Shown: positions 8,456 through 17,545 of the stretch, piece after piece | How the letters are laid out: each line of letters starts with the position of its first letter | Position numbering within the stretch: the stretch's first letter is position 1 | NCBI RefSeq assembly: GCF_037265215.1 | Contig: NZ_CP147737.1 | Location: 2,078,001-2,142,000 of the forward strand | Direction of reading: 5' to 3' | Length of the DNA stretch: 64,000 bases | Origin: Xenorhabdus griffiniae | Lineage (GTDB): Bacteria; Pseudomonadota; Gammaproteobacteria; Enterobacterales; Enterobacteriaceae | The notes under the pieces: generated by a model | What the model saw: the letters and a program-made list of their open reading frames with translations, nothing else | Databases searched by the model: none | Told to the model about the DNA's origin: nothing | Program-made: the position numbers and the translations under genes

Positions 8456-10418
8456 TTTTAGGGGGTTCCTCATTATGCTTGTTTTTTACACGTTCCAATT
8501 TATTGCGTAAGAAATGCAGGGTTCCTGCCACGATAATCAGTGCTATTCCGGCCAGATCTGTGAGCATTCCTGGTTTGATTAACAGGATTGCGGCAATGGC
8601 GAAGAGAATTCTTTCTAGCCAATGGGTTTTGTACATCCAGAAATTAGCACTGGCAACAGAAAGTGAATAGATGCCAATCAGTGCAGTCAGGATCATATAA
8701 CTAATGGACAGGACGTTTAAATCATCACCCTGCATCAATAAGGCCGGGTTGTACACCAAAATAAAGGGAATGATAAAACCGGGCAGAGCCAGATAAACCG
8801 CGTTCCATGAAGTCTGTATTGGATCAGCACGGGCAATACTGGCAGCCGTGTAACTGGCGAGTGCGACAGGCGGCGTAATATTGGAAAGTGCACCAAACCA
8901 GAAAACAAAGAAGTGAGCCGCTAAGGGTAAAACGCCTGCTTTGATTAATATAGGTGACACCGTCACGGCAACAACAATATACAAGGCAGTTGAAGGCAAC
9001 CCCATACTGAGGACGATACAAACTATCATGACAACCAGCAGGATCATCCACAGGGTATTGTTGGTCAGAGAGACGATATTGAAAGCGAGGGTGGAGCCAA
9101 TACCTGTCATGGTGACAACACAGATAATAACGCCAATAGCTGCACAGGCGACAGTGACCTGAATAGCCCCGCGGGCCGCTTCATTCAGGGCCGCCGCGAT
9201 TTTCTTGGGAGTCATACGAACGGAAGTATCGGGTGTGCTCCAACTTGCGATAATAATCGCGATAATACCGAGGAAACCGGCATAAATCGGTGTTTTCCCG
9301 CTCAATAGGGTTCCAATCACAATAAAGAGTGGCAGTAATAATAGGCCACGGGCTTTGAGTACCGCTTTGACCTGGGGAATATTTTCCTTGCTGACGCCTT
9401 TCAATCCTTGTTTTTTGGCTTCCAGATCAATGGCAATAATCAGGGCGGCATAATAGAGCAGTGCCGGAATAATGGCGGCAACGACAATTGTGGTGTAAGA
9501 AATGCCTAGAAAACCTGCCATGATAAATGCGGCTGCTCCCATAATGGGTGGCATGATCATGCCGCCTGTTGATGCCGCGGCTTCGACAGCGCCGGCAAAA
9601 CGGGGAGACAAGCCGATATTTTTCATCAGGGGAATGGTGAAGGTTCCGGTTGTGGCAACGTTGGCGACAGCACTGCCACTCAGTGAACCCGTCAGGGCAG
9701 AGGAGATGACCGCAACCTGGGCAGGGCCACCACGACGACGTCCAGCCATTGCCATAGCGAGATCATTGAACAATGCCGTCGCGCCGCTGGCACTTAAGAA
9801 TGCGCCAAACAGGATAAAAACAATAATGGCTGTTGATGCTGTAGATAGGGTAATGCCGAAAATGCCTTCACTGGTCATAAATAAGCGGAATAACAGACGT
9901 TCAAGTGAAAATCCGGCATGACCGAAAATACCCATGAAATAATTGCCGAATAAGGCGTAGATGATGGCAAAAAGGGAGATAGCCGGTATGAAATAGCCGG
10001 TTGTACGCCTTGCTGCTTCAAAGAGTACAGCGATGCCAATGACGGACATCACATAATCTGTGGTATTAGGAATGCTGTTGCGTACAACATGCAAGTCAGT
10101 GTAAGTAAAATAAAAGTACCCATAGCTGACTAATGTGAGCAGAATAAACAGGTAATCCCAATAATTAAATTTGGCTGTTGCATGACGTTTGGAAATCGGA
10201 AACAGAATAAAGCCCAATACCAGAATGCCAGCGAGAAATGTTGCATTACGATAAAATTCCTGCGTATTGGATAACGCATTGGAATAGATAGCATAAAGGG
10301 AAATAGCGATGGCAAGTATTATCGTGATCTTCGAATAGAAACCGCTTAATTGGCGGCTGCCTGATCCTGCTTCTTTATCCAGCTCCATTGTGGATGGCGT
10401 TACATTATCAGTGTTCAT
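8448..10418 (-). CDS. TRAP transporter fused permease (DctQ-DctM type)
   Basis: A 656-residue polytopic membrane protein of the fused 4TM/12TM TRAP permease family that works with TAXI binding proteins. The N-terminal third holds the small-subunit-like helices (starting about residue 28). The rest is the large subunit, with GSLSGSAVANVATTGTFT and a second SMGLPSTALYIVVAVT repeat; both are typical of the ion-coupled elevator core. GGAG stands just before the ATG. It is preceded by its binding protein (73 bases) and overlaps lhgO. Substrate cannot be read from the sequence; the lhgO partner suggests a C5 dicarboxylate or related hydroxy acid. Confidence 0.9.
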   Translation of the reverse strand: MNTDNVTPSTMELDKEAGSGSRQLSGFYSKITIILAIAISLYAIYSNALSNTQEFYRNATFLAGILVLGFILFPISKRHATAKFNYWDYLFILLTLVSYGYFYFTYTDLHVVRNSIPNTTDYVMSVIGIAVLFEAARRTTGYFIPAISLFAIIYALFGNYFMGIFGHAGFSLERLLFRLFMTSEGIFGITLSTASTAIIVFILFGAFLSASGATALFNDLAMAMAGRRRGGPAQVAVISSALTGSLSGSAVANVATTGTFTIPLMKNIGLSPRFAGAVEAAASTGGMIMPPIMGAAAFIMAGFLGISYTTIVVAAIIPALLYYAALIIAIDLEAKKQGLKGVSKENIPQVKAVLKARGLLLLPLFIVIGTLLSGKTPIYAGFLGIIAIIIASWSTPDTSVRMTPKKIAAALNEAARGAIQVTVACAAIGVIICVVTMTGIGSTLAFNIVSLTNNTLWMILLVVMIVCIVLSMGLPSTALYIVVAVTVSPILIKAGVLPLAAHFFVFWFGALSNITPPVALASYTAASIARADPIQTSWNAVYLALPGFIIPFILVYNPALLMQGDDLNVLSISYMILTALIGIYSLSVASANFWMYKTHWLERILFAIAAILLIKPGMLTDLAGIALIIVAGTLHFLRNKLERVKNKHNEEPPKNV

Positions 10419-10491
10419 AGCGACTCCATAATATTATGGTCAATAACATGCTGGGAAAATTAAGTTAGGCCTTATGATTTCTGGTTAAAAA

Positions 10492-11541
10492 TCAGTGTTG
10501 GTTGTTTGTCGATTTAAGTTCTGGTGGCACAAGATAGTCAGGAATATTCAGGCCAATTTCGCGATAATACCGGTATGCCCCAAGATGTAATGGTACGGAA
10601 ACACCTTTCAATGCGTTTTCAGGCAGAATGTATTTTGCGGAGCTATGGATCTGATGGACTTCCTTCTGATTTTCAAACATCACTTTTGTTAATTCATAGA
10701 TGGTTTTTTCATCTATCTTGCGGGTTGTCATCAGAATATTGGGTTGCGCAATCGTGTGGATAGGCTGTTTTTGGCGTGGATAAGTTTCTGGTTTTATGAT
10801 GAAGCGAAACCATGAGTTAGCAATAGCGTTAATCTTTTTCAGTTGTTCATCCGTCACATTGAGAATGCGGGCAGGAACACCACTGGCATACATATCGGTA
10901 ACTGCTGAAGCGGGGACACCCGCAGGCAAGGCGCCGCCATCAAGACGACCGTCCCGCATGGCTGAAACGGTATCGCCATAGCCAAGATATTCTGGGTGAA
11001 TCTTTTGTTTGCTGAGATTGACACCTTGCAGAATAATCAGGGTAGATTGTTCAGTACCACTGGCTTGAGGTCCTACAGAAAAACGTGTTCCGGCAATATC
11101 GTTTAACGTGCCATCCTTGACCTTATCGTCGATTAAAACAAAGTGTTCAACATTTGGCCAAAGAACAGAGATAGAACGCAGATCCTGATAAGGATGGTTT
11201 TTGAAACTTCGGACACCTTGATAGGCTTCGACGGCAATTAAACTTTGTAAAATCGCGAGTTGGGCTTCATTTTTCTGGAGTAGATCAATATTTTCAATCG
11301 AACCGGCTGAAGATTGCCCTGTAACCTGAATATTTTCCTGTTTCAGATGGTGACTCCAGACATTGGCCAGGCCGACTCCCATTGGATAGTAAGTGCCGCC
11401 TGTGGAAGCCGTTGCGACGGAGAGAAAACGTTTATTGGCATTTTCTATTTTGCCTGTTATGGCCATGATGACCAGAGCAATGACAGCAATAGCTGTCAAT
11501 AGGCGCTTTACTTTTGTGGAAGCCATATTCTTTATCGTCAT
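10492..11541 (-). CDS. TAXI family TRAP transporter solute-binding protein
   Basis: A 349-residue periplasmic binding protein of the TAXI type. A hydrophobic segment near residues 12-30 serves as signal or anchor, and the name-giving motif is present as TASTGGTYYPMGVG around residues 44-57. SAGSIENIDLL and QASGTEQSTL are further family motifs. It opens a three-gene minus-strand operon with the fused permease and lhgO. An in-frame ATG lies five codons downstream, so the exact start is uncertain. Characterised TAXI proteins bind small acids such as glutamate or 2-oxoglutarate (recalled, not checked). That fits import of 2-hydroxyglutarate or a related acid for LhgO. Confidence 0.88.
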   Translation of the reverse strand: MTIKNMASTKVKRLLTAIAVIALVIMAITGKIENANKRFLSVATASTGGTYYPMGVGLANVWSHHLKQENIQVTGQSSAGSIENIDLLQKNEAQLAILQSLIAVEAYQGVRSFKNHPYQDLRSISVLWPNVEHFVLIDDKVKDGTLNDIAGTRFSVGPQASGTEQSTLIILQGVNLSKQKIHPEYLGYGDTVSAMRDGRLDGGALPAGVPASAVTDMYASGVPARILNVTDEQLKKINAIANSWFRFIIKPETYPRQKQPIHTIAQPNILMTTRKIDEKTIYELTKVMFENQKEVHQIHSSAKYILPENALKGVSVPLHLGAYRYYREIGLNIPDYLVPPELKSTNNQH

Positions 11542-11972
11542 AATGTGGTTACCAGATGATGTTGTGCAATAAATGTTAAATATTTGTATTCACTTGTAAC
11601 TTGTATACGCATTAAACTTCAAGTTGCCATTTACAACACGATATGAAACCTGATTTCTCTCCGCGAAGCGGGGAGAAATCACACGCATCTTGAAGTTAGA
11701 TTGGTATATACAACATTACTTATCTGGTTCAGAGTTTGATGTTGAAAATTTGTGATAGGTGTTTTGTATACCTAAAAAATAGGCAAAAAATATACAATCA
11801 CTGATAGATTTTAAGTGAGAGAAGTGCACTATATATATTGCAGAGAATAAAGAAATCAGGTTTTATAAATAAAATTTATATTAACGTTAAGGTAATCTCA
11901 ATTCAGTCGAACAGTCGAAATTTCTAATATTTATTTAAACCAATTTGTTATTGACTATTAAGGAGATAAATA
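11542..11972. repeat. Intergenic region with palindromic repeat (11603-11709)
   Basis: This stretch separates the divergent TRAP operon and the alpha/beta hydrolase gene. The repeat runs from GTATACGCATTAAACTTCAAG to AGTTAGATTGGTATATA with a hairpin of CTCCGCGAAGCGGGGAG type. The remaining ~260 bases before 11973 are AT-rich and must contain promoters for the hydrolase gene (AAGGAG precedes its ATG). No small gene is evident. Confidence 0.8.
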
Positions 11973-12803
11973 ATGGTTACTCCACATCAGCATATTCATC
12001 ACCATAATATCCGAACCCGTTATGCCAATATATCGGTAATAGATACTGGTGGCAGTGGATTACCCGTTCTATTAATTCATGGTAATTCAAGTTGTAAAGA
12101 AATATTTCGTCACCAAATTAACCAGTTAAAAGGGAAGTATCGGGTTTTGGTGTTAGATTTGCCAGGGCATGGTTCATCATCTAATGCCAGTGATCCGCGT
12201 CAGGCATATTCAATGCCTGGTTATGCACATACGGTCATTGAGGTATTAGAAAAAATAGGTATTAACAGAGTGGTGGTGTTTGGTTGGTCATTAGGTGGTC
12301 ATATTGGGTTAGAAATGTTGGCGTTGTTTCCTAAGATGATTGGCTTAATGATTTGCGGTACGCCGCCAGTATCCGTCGGTGCAGATAATGTAGCACTTGG
12401 CTTCCGTCCTGGTTTGGGGCTCGCCGGCAAGGCGGAATTTACTGAGGAGGATATCAAAATTTTTGTATCTGATACCTATGGTGTTAATACCCCTCATGAG
12501 CCTTTTATGATTGAAGCCGTGATAAGAACCGAGGGATTGGCACGGCAGTATATGTTTGAAGCTTTTCTTTCCCCTCAAGCAACAGATCAAAAATTATTGG
12601 CCGAAACCAGCCAAATCCCGTTAGCGATTGTTAATGGGGCAGATGATCCCTATATTAATTTTGACTATATTAATGGTCTAAGTTATCGAAATCTTTGGAA
12701 AGGGAAAGTAGTTAATTTAGCGGGAGTCGGTCATGCCCCGTTCTGGGAAGCACCGGAATTATTTAATTCTATCTTGATTGAATTTCTTGAGGATTTTCAA
12801 TAA
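11973..12803 (+). CDS. Alpha/beta hydrolase
   Basis: A 276-residue alpha/beta hydrolase with a complete apparent triad. The nucleophile serine is in FGWSLGGH (about residue 110), the acid is probably in NGADDPY (about residue 224), and the histidine is in GVGHAPFWEAPE (about residue 253). The oxyanion-hole segment is LLIHGNSS and the next conserved block is DLPGHGSS. No signal peptide is evident, so it is likely cytoplasmic. Substrate is not predictable. It converges on a small secreted Cys-rich peptide gene across a shared 13-bp-stem terminator. A shortened relic of the same hydrolase sits before a second peptide gene, so this pair has been duplicated as a unit. Confidence 0.9.
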   Translation: MVTPHQHIHHHNIRTRYANISVIDTGGSGLPVLLIHGNSSCKEIFRHQINQLKGKYRVLVLDLPGHGSSSNASDPRQAYSMPGYAHTVIEVLEKIGINRVVVFGWSLGGHIGLEMLALFPKMIGLMICGTPPVSVGADNVALGFRPGLGLAGKAEFTEEDIKIFVSDTYGVNTPHEPFMIEAVIRTEGLARQYMFEAFLSPQATDQKLLAETSQIPLAIVNGADDPYINFDYINGLSYRNLWKGKVVNLAGVGHAPFWEAPELFNSILIEFLEDFQ

Positions 12804-12834
12804 AACCAAATGTGGCAACCCATTGATTATGATA

Positions 12835-12896
12835 AATAATGGCGGGAATCTTTTATTAAATAAATCACCAAGAAGAGCTCCCGCCATTATTTTTTA
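12835..12896. terminator. Bidirectional terminator between hydrolase and peptide gene 1
   Basis: AATAATGGCGGGA (12835-12847) pairs perfectly with TCCCGCCATTATT (12879-12891) around a 31-base AT-rich loop and is followed by a T-run. It can end transcripts of both convergent genes. A diverged copy is found at 13672-13737. Confidence 0.8.
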
Positions 12897-12936
12897 AAGA
12901 TTCACTATGTGAAGAGTGCTAACAACGTTCAGCACT

Positions 12937-13077
12937 TTATACGCACTGAGGAATAATAGGAGAGAATTGACAGCACCAAGGATTATAATACTTGCATGGG
13001 AGCTCAGCACTTGCGTTAGCTGCAATAAAGGTTCCTATAAATAATGACAACACACAAGCCACTAATTTTCTTTTCAT
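12937..13077 (-). CDS. Small secreted Cys-rich peptide (copy 1)
   Basis: A 46-codon gene. The product starts MKRKLVACVLSLFIGT, a clear signal peptide ending in ANASA. The predicted mature part is about 22 residues (ELPCKYYNP...) with four cysteines in the order C-x6-CC-x8-C, plus several aromatics and prolines. A disulfide-stapled secreted peptide is therefore likely. The signal peptide is strongly like that of the gene at 13876-14058 (same MKRKL..C.LSL..GT pattern) although the mature parts differ, as in toxin or antimicrobial-peptide families. GAGG lies about 8 bases before the ATG. Function unknown; toxin, antimicrobial or signalling peptide are guesses. Confidence 0.72.
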   Translation of the reverse strand: MKRKLVACVLSLFIGTFIAANASAELPCKYYNPWCCQFSPIIPQCV

Positions 13078-13475
13078 AATTTGTACCTCGTAAAGTTAAA
13101 TATTAACCTGAATAAAGTTATAAAAACTAATTAGTTATGTGTATACCAATCCAACTCCAAGTTGCAGCTTGAAAATCAATGTGATTGTTTATATCTCCCC
13201 GCTACGCGGAGTATAAGACTTATTTTGAAAGGCGATTGGTATATAATGCTAACGTCAACATGCTCATTTTTACAAATAGCCTGTGTTCTTGGCAATTGAT
13301 TTTCTAATTTTGTTGTCTTTTTGTTAATGTTATTTTAACGTTTGCTTTTTCATTATCTTATAGGAAAAATTACATGCATCTTGAAGTTGGATTGGTATAT
13401 TTTGGAGGGGTTTATTTCCTGTGTGATAATTAATCGCGTTATTTTTGGATTTTGTATTTAGTTTGCATGATACTG
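13078..13475. repeat. Intergenic region with a full repeat (13141-13245) and a half repeat (13374-13400)
   Basis: Upstream region of peptide gene 1. After removing the inserted palindromic repeat it resembles the upstream region of peptide gene 2: both share the GTACCTC leader box and the block GTCAACATGCTCATTTTTAC. The repeat therefore entered a pre-existing duplicated promoter region. The block shared by both copies is a candidate regulatory element. The half repeat (GCATCTTGAAGTTGGATTGG) lies just before the hydrolase relic. Confidence 0.75.
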
Positions 13476-13650
13476 TATCCCATACATGGTTATACACAGA
13501 TGGTCATTAAGGTATTGGAAAAAGGTATTAGTAAAGTGTTAGTGTTTGATTGGTAATTAGGAAAGGTCATATTGGATTTGAAATGTTAGTCATGTTACCT
13601 AAGGTTATTGGTTCTTGATTTTTTAAAGATTATCAATGTAAACATTTATA
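13476..13650 (+). pseudogene. Relic of a second alpha/beta hydrolase gene
   Basis: Read by eye, bases 13480-13613 match the middle of the hydrolase gene (about 12215-12350). Shared words include TGGTTAT, GGTCATT, GGTATT, GTGTTTG, GGTCATATTGG and GAAATGTT. The nucleophile region is damaged (TGGTAATTAGG where the intact gene has TGGTCATTAGG), giving an in-frame stop. Bases 13614-13670 then match the end of the gene and the spacer before its terminator. About 440 bases of the coding centre and all the N-terminal half are missing. It is not functional. Position and flanks show that the hydrolase-terminator-peptide module was duplicated and the second hydrolase lost. Confidence 0.75.
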
Positions 13651-13671
13651 ATAATCAATTGATTATTATAA

Positions 13672-13737
13672 ATAATAGCGGGAGGTTTTTATTGCATGTT
13701 TATTTAATAAAACACTTAAAAGCACTCCCACTATTAT
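13672..13737. terminator. Diverged copy of the module terminator
   Basis: ATAATAGCGGGAG pairs with CTCCCACTATTAT with one mismatch. It corresponds to the terminator at 12835-12896 and lies between the hydrolase relic and the second peptide gene. Confidence 0.65.
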
Positions 13738-13875
13738 ATTTTAAGGTAACATATCTTCACTGTTATCTCTATTCTAGCTTACAGTTTTTTACTGTAACAG
13801 CAAAATTCAGGCTAGAATATGATTAAATAAAGACAAGAATATCTTTGTTTTTTACAGTGTTATATTAAGTTATAG

Positions 13876-14058
13876 TTACAAGCAAATTGCTTTAACAACT
13901 GTAAGGCCAAAATTAGTATCAGGTATTCTATTACATAAAGCATCGCAGCCTTGCTTTATTTTATCATTAAATGCCTGACACACGAATGCATTTGCGTTAG
14001 TTGTAATGATTGTTCCTAAGAGTAATGAAAGCATACAAGAAGCTAATTTTCTTTTCAT
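13876..14058 (-). CDS. Small secreted Cys-rich peptide (copy 2)
   Basis: A 60-residue product with a signal peptide MKRKLASCMLSLLLGT ending in NANA, followed by a mature part of about 36 residues with four cysteines spaced C-x10-C-x3-C-x15-C. Its signal sequence and upstream DNA are paralogous to the peptide at 12937-13077, but the mature region is longer and unrelated by eye. The even number of cysteines and small size suggest two disulfides formed in the periplasm or outside the cell. The Shine-Dalgarno region (GAGGTACAAATC before ATG) is nearly the same in both copies. Function unknown; the family was not recognised. Confidence 0.75.
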   Translation of the reverse strand: MKRKLASCMLSLLLGTIITTNANAFVCQAFNDKIKQGCDALCNRIPDTNFGLTVVKAICL

Positions 14059-14534
14059 GATTTGTACCTCATAGAGTTAGGAATTAACATGAATAAAAGT
14101 ATAACGGTAAATTATGTATAAACAGAGTTGACATTAGAACTGGTATTGATGTCAACATGCTCATTTTTACAAGTGTTCAGTGTTTTTTACTATTGATTTT
14201 TTTATTGTATTGATATTTTGTTTACAGTGTTTTAATAATTTGTTTTTATTGTTTTATAGAAAAAATGAATATAAAAAAATAAGAAAATTATTTTGGATGA
14301 ATTTATTTATTAAATAACGTTAAGGGAATGTTTTATTTCTTTGGTGATAATTTATGATGTTACTTTTTCATTTTGATTAAATGATTTTGGAAGGAATAAT
14401 AATCCACTTGGTATACACCCAATGAATTTTAAGTTGTAGCTTGTAAGTCAATGTAATTGTTTATATCTCCCCGCGTAGCGAGGAGATATAAGGCGCATCT
14501 TGAAAGGCGATTGGTATAGAAAATAAATCAACAG
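14059..14534. repeat. Intergenic region with palindromic repeat (14411-14518)
   Basis: Upstream region of peptide gene 2, very AT-rich, with the GTCAACATGCTCATTTTTAC block near 14152 that is shared with copy 1. A repeat copy of the CTCCCCGCGTAGCGAGGAG type lies next to the mdaB stop codon. No gene seen. Confidence 0.75.
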
Positions 14535-15113
14535 TTAGAAAAATGCGGATAAATGTTTTTTCAGTCGTTGAATGTCTTGAGAAATTTGTGGGTTTTTTAT
14601 CACATCATAACAAGCAAATGTGGGTATTGGAGACATACCTAAAAATTGGTTTGCCTTATGGAAAGGGTGGTAAACACTGTCAATGCCTTTTCCTTCAAAA
14701 AATTGTTTGGGATCTTCAAATGACTCCAGTGGCGCATTCCAGGTTACCGAAAACATATAAGCCTTGCCTTGTATCAGGCCACCTGAACCATATTTTTTGG
14801 TAGGATCATCACGGGTTCGCCCATCATTCTTATACAAAGTACCGCGGCCAGTCTGGAAAACCTCATCGACATATTTCTTTAAAATCCAAGGTGCTTCCAT
14901 CCACCAACCTGGCATTTGGTAAATAATACGATCCGCCCAAAGAAATTTATCCACCTCTGCGGGAATGTCATAACCTTTATCCACATGTGTTACCTGAACT
15001 TTATGACCGATCTCCGTCAGGTGATCTTTAATAACTGCGGTTAAGGCATTATTCAGCTCTCCTTTCGATTCCTCAAAAATTTTTGCTGAATTGATAACTA
15101 AAATATGGCCCAT
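14535..15113 (-). CDS. mdaB: NAD(P)H:quinone oxidoreductase MdaB
   Basis: A 192-residue flavodoxin-fold protein nearly collinear with E. coli MdaB. Conserved segments include ILVINSAK at the N-terminus, FLWADRIIYQMPGWWMEAPW around residues 57-76, GRTRDDPTKKYGSGGL near residue 98, and FHKANQFLGM. MdaB is a cytoplasmic FAD enzyme that reduces quinones by two electrons and limits oxidative damage. AGAGGA precedes the ATG. The gene follows, 80 bases downstream on the same strand, an AraC-type regulator that probably controls it. Confidence 0.92.
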   Translation of the reverse strand: MGHILVINSAKIFEESKGELNNALTAVIKDHLTEIGHKVQVTHVDKGYDIPAEVDKFLWADRIIYQMPGWWMEAPWILKKYVDEVFQTGRGTLYKNDGRTRDDPTKKYGSGGLIQGKAYMFSVTWNAPLESFEDPKQFFEGKGIDSVYHPFHKANQFLGMSPIPTFACYDVIKNPQISQDIQRLKKHLSAFF

Positions 15114-15193
15114 AATAATCCTCTGTTTTATTCCTTTGATAAACTGAGGATTATCTTAGAACTGGTTTTGATTGAATGTATGCCTATTTATTG

Positions 15194-16162
15194 TCAATTA
15201 TTGCCCAATGCTCCGGCAATATCTATTTTCTTCTCCTGGTGGGTTAGCCGAAACCGTTTCATATCTCGGCAGGGAGATTCACCAAAAAGACGGCTATATT
15301 CACGATTGAATTGGGAAGTGCTTTCATAGCCAACCTGAAAGGCGGTCGTTGTCACATTGTGGCGTTGGGTCAGTAATATGCGCCTTGCTTCGTGTAAACG
15401 CAGCCATTTTTGGTATTGTAATGGACTCATAGAAGTGACAGCCTTAAAGTGATGATGAAAAGAAGAAAGACTCATTTTGGCGATTTTGGCCAGTTGTTCG
15501 ACTTTAACCGGATCAGCAAAGTGTTCTTTTAGCCATTGAATCGCATGGCTGATTTGATGGCTTGGGCTTTCCTGAGTAGCCATTTGTTGTAAACGTCCTC
15601 CCAATTCACTTTTCAGTAACCGATAGATGATTTCTTTATATATTAGAGGAAAAAGGGCGGGAATATCTTCCGGTGTGTTTAATATAGCCAATAGACGATT
15701 AAAACAGAGCAAAAGATCTGTTGTAGCAGAAGTCACGGCCAATCCACATGTATCCTGAGTTTGCTGTTTTATCGTGACCTTATTTTCAACCATTAATCTT
15801 GATGCTTCCTGAATATTCAGTTTTAACATCAAAGCAAAAAAGGGTTTTTCTTTGGATGCGGTGCAAATCTGGGTAATGGTGGGGATATTTGTCGAAGTCA
15901 CTAAGAGTTGTTGGGGATCGCAACAATATGAGCGATCACCAATCGTTACCCGCTTCGTCCCTTGGGCAATAACCATAATACTGGGATCATAGAGCCAACT
16001 AACGGGTTCGATTGGCTGTTCCAAATAGCAGAGTGTCAATTGAGGAATTGCTGTTTTTGCAGCGTGTGAATTGGGGGACGCTAACTTGGCTACTTTGCCA
16101 GCCAGTTGCTGTAGCTGGATTTCAATTTCTGTTCTATCGGGTTGTTGATTCGAGACACTCAT
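15194..16162 (-). CDS. AraC family transcriptional regulator
   Basis: A 322-residue regulator with an N-terminal AraC_N-type cupin domain (about residues 30-190; EQPIEPVSWLYDPSIMVIAQG) and a C-terminal pair of helix-turn-helix motifs (about 205-305; LAKIAKMSLSSFHHHFKA, then AFQVGYESTSQFNREYSRLFG). This architecture typically senses a small molecule and activates a nearby oxidoreductase gene. The downstream mdaB is the obvious target, by inference. AAGGGA lies upstream of the ATG. A palindromic repeat follows in its upstream region. Confidence 0.9.
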   Translation of the reverse strand: MSVSNQQPDRTEIEIQLQQLAGKVAKLASPNSHAAKTAIPQLTLCYLEQPIEPVSWLYDPSIMVIAQGTKRVTIGDRSYCCDPQQLLVTSTNIPTITQICTASKEKPFFALMLKLNIQEASRLMVENKVTIKQQTQDTCGLAVTSATTDLLLCFNRLLAILNTPEDIPALFPLIYKEIIYRLLKSELGGRLQQMATQESPSHQISHAIQWLKEHFADPVKVEQLAKIAKMSLSSFHHHFKAVTSMSPLQYQKWLRLHEARRILLTQRHNVTTTAFQVGYESTSQFNREYSRLFGESPCRDMKRFRLTHQEKKIDIAGALGNN

Positions 16163-16183
16163 TGTTCATTCCCTTACTTATAC

Positions 16184-16285
16184 ATACCAATTTAACTTCA
16201 AGATACCTATGATTTCTCCCGCGAAGCGGGGAGAAATCAGGTTTCATATCGTGTTGTCAATGGCAACTTGAAGTTTAATGCGTAT
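16184..16285. repeat. Palindromic intergenic repeat
   Basis: Copy with arms AACTTCAAGATACC and CAACTTGAAGTTTAATGCG and a central TTTCTCCCGCGAAGCGGGGAGAAA hairpin. It lies between the AraC-type gene start and the ychF end. Confidence 0.85.
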
Positions 16286-16346
16286 CAAAGCCATGATTAT
16301 TAGTGTGTTATGCAGCATATCCCTGAAAGGCAAATTATAAAAATAA

Positions 16347-16376
16347 AAAAATCCACGCCATTGCGTGGATTTTAAT
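16347..16376 (-). terminator. Terminator of ychF
   Basis: ATCCACGC-CATT-GCGTGGAT stem with A-run on one side and T-run on the other, 60 bases past the ychF stop. Read on the minus strand it ends the pth-ychF transcript. Confidence 0.85.
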
Positions 16377-16431
16377 GAGTTTGTCAGCCTTCACGAGTCA
16401 TCCTGAGAGACTGTGAAACAACAAAAGCAAA

Positions 16432-17523
16432 TTAGACGTTAAACAAGAAGTTCATCACATCGCCGTCTTTAACGATATAATCTTTCCCTTCAGCTCGCAT
16501 CTTGCCCGCTTCTTTCGCCCCTTGTTCACCTTTGTAAGTGATGAAATCCTCAAACGAAATAGTTTGAGCACGGATAAAGCCCTTTTCAAAATCAGTATGG
16601 ATTTTACCCGCCGCTTGTGGTGCGGTTGCACCCACAGGGATCGTCCAGGCACGAACTTCTTTCACGCCCGCAGTAAAGTAGGTTTGCAGGTTCAGCAATT
16701 GGTAGCCTGCACGAATGACACGGTTCAAACCTGGCTCTTCCAGACCTAATTCCGCCATAAATTCTTCGCGGTCAGCGTCTTCCAACTCTGCGATATCGGC
16801 TTCAATCGCTGCACAAACGGGAACAACAACGGAGCCTTCTTTTTCAGCAATGGCGCGAACGGTATCAAGGTGTGGGTTATTTTCGAAACCGTCTTCATTG
16901 ACGTTGGCAATATACATGGTTGGTTTCAAGGTCAGGAAGCTCAGATAACGAATAATCGCTTTCTCTTCCGCACTCAGGTTTAAAGCGCGCAGCATACCCG
17001 CTTGTTCAAGGTGTGGAAGGCATTTTTCTAAGACTTCCAGCTCCGCTTTAGCGTCCTTATCACCACCTTTGGCTTTCTTCTGTATACGATGGATAGCGCG
17101 CTCGCAGGTATCCAGATCCGATAGCGCCAGTTCTGTATTGATAACTTCAATATCAGAGGCAGGATCAACCTGACCAGAAACGTGGACAATGTTGTCATTT
17201 TCAAAGCAGCGTACTACATGGCCGATAGCTTCTGTTTCACGGATGTTGGTCAGGAATTGGTTACCTAAGCCTTCACCCTTTGAAGCACCTTTTACCAGAC
17301 CGGCAATATCGACGAACTCCATAGTGGTTGGCAGGGTGCGTTGTGGTTTAACAATCTCAGCCAACTGTTCGAGACGTGGATCTGGCATCGGCACAACACC
17401 TGTATTTGGCTCGATAGTGCAGAACGGGAAGTTTGCTGCTTCGATACCTGCTTTGGTCAGCGCATTGAATAATGTAGATTTCCCAACGTTAGGCAGGCCA
17501 ACGATACCGCATTTGAATCCCAT
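16432..17523 (-). CDS. ychF: Ribosome-binding ATPase YchF (Obg-like)
   Basis: A 363-residue Obg-family P-loop ATPase. The Walker A motif is [14 protein letters not shown] at residues 8-21, then [20 protein letters not shown] (G3 region) near residue 73. NVNE replaces the NKxD guanine motif around residue 202, which explains ATP preference in this family. The C-terminal TGS domain ends in [12 protein letters not shown]. It binds ribosomes and affects the oxidative stress response and leaderless mRNA translation in E. coli. It lies downstream of pth as in E. coli, though a repeat has entered the spacer. Confidence 0.96.
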   Translation of the reverse strand: MGFKCGIVGLPNVGKSTLFNALTKAGIEAANFPFCTIEPNTGVVPMPDPRLEQLAEIVKPQRTLPTTMEFVDIAGLVKGASKGEGLGNQFLTNIRETEAIGHVVRCFENDNIVHVSGQVDPASDIEVINTELALSDLDTCERAIHRIQKKAKGGDKDAKAELEVLEKCLPHLEQAGMLRALNLSAEEKAIIRYLSFLTLKPTMYIANVNEDGFENNPHLDTVRAIAEKEGSVVVPVCAAIEADIAELEDADREEFMAELGLEEPGLNRVIRAGYQLLNLQTYFTAGVKEVRAWTIPVGATAPQAAGKIHTDFEKGFIRAQTISFEDFITYKGEQGAKEAGKMRAEGKDYIVKDGDVMNFLFNV

Positions 17524-17545
17524 ATATTTATCACCTTAAATCACT

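Noticed and set aside
9502..9921. 139-codon frame on the plus strand inside the TRAP permease gene
   Set aside because: Antisense shadow of a GC-richer coding region; the permease frame has clear family motifs.
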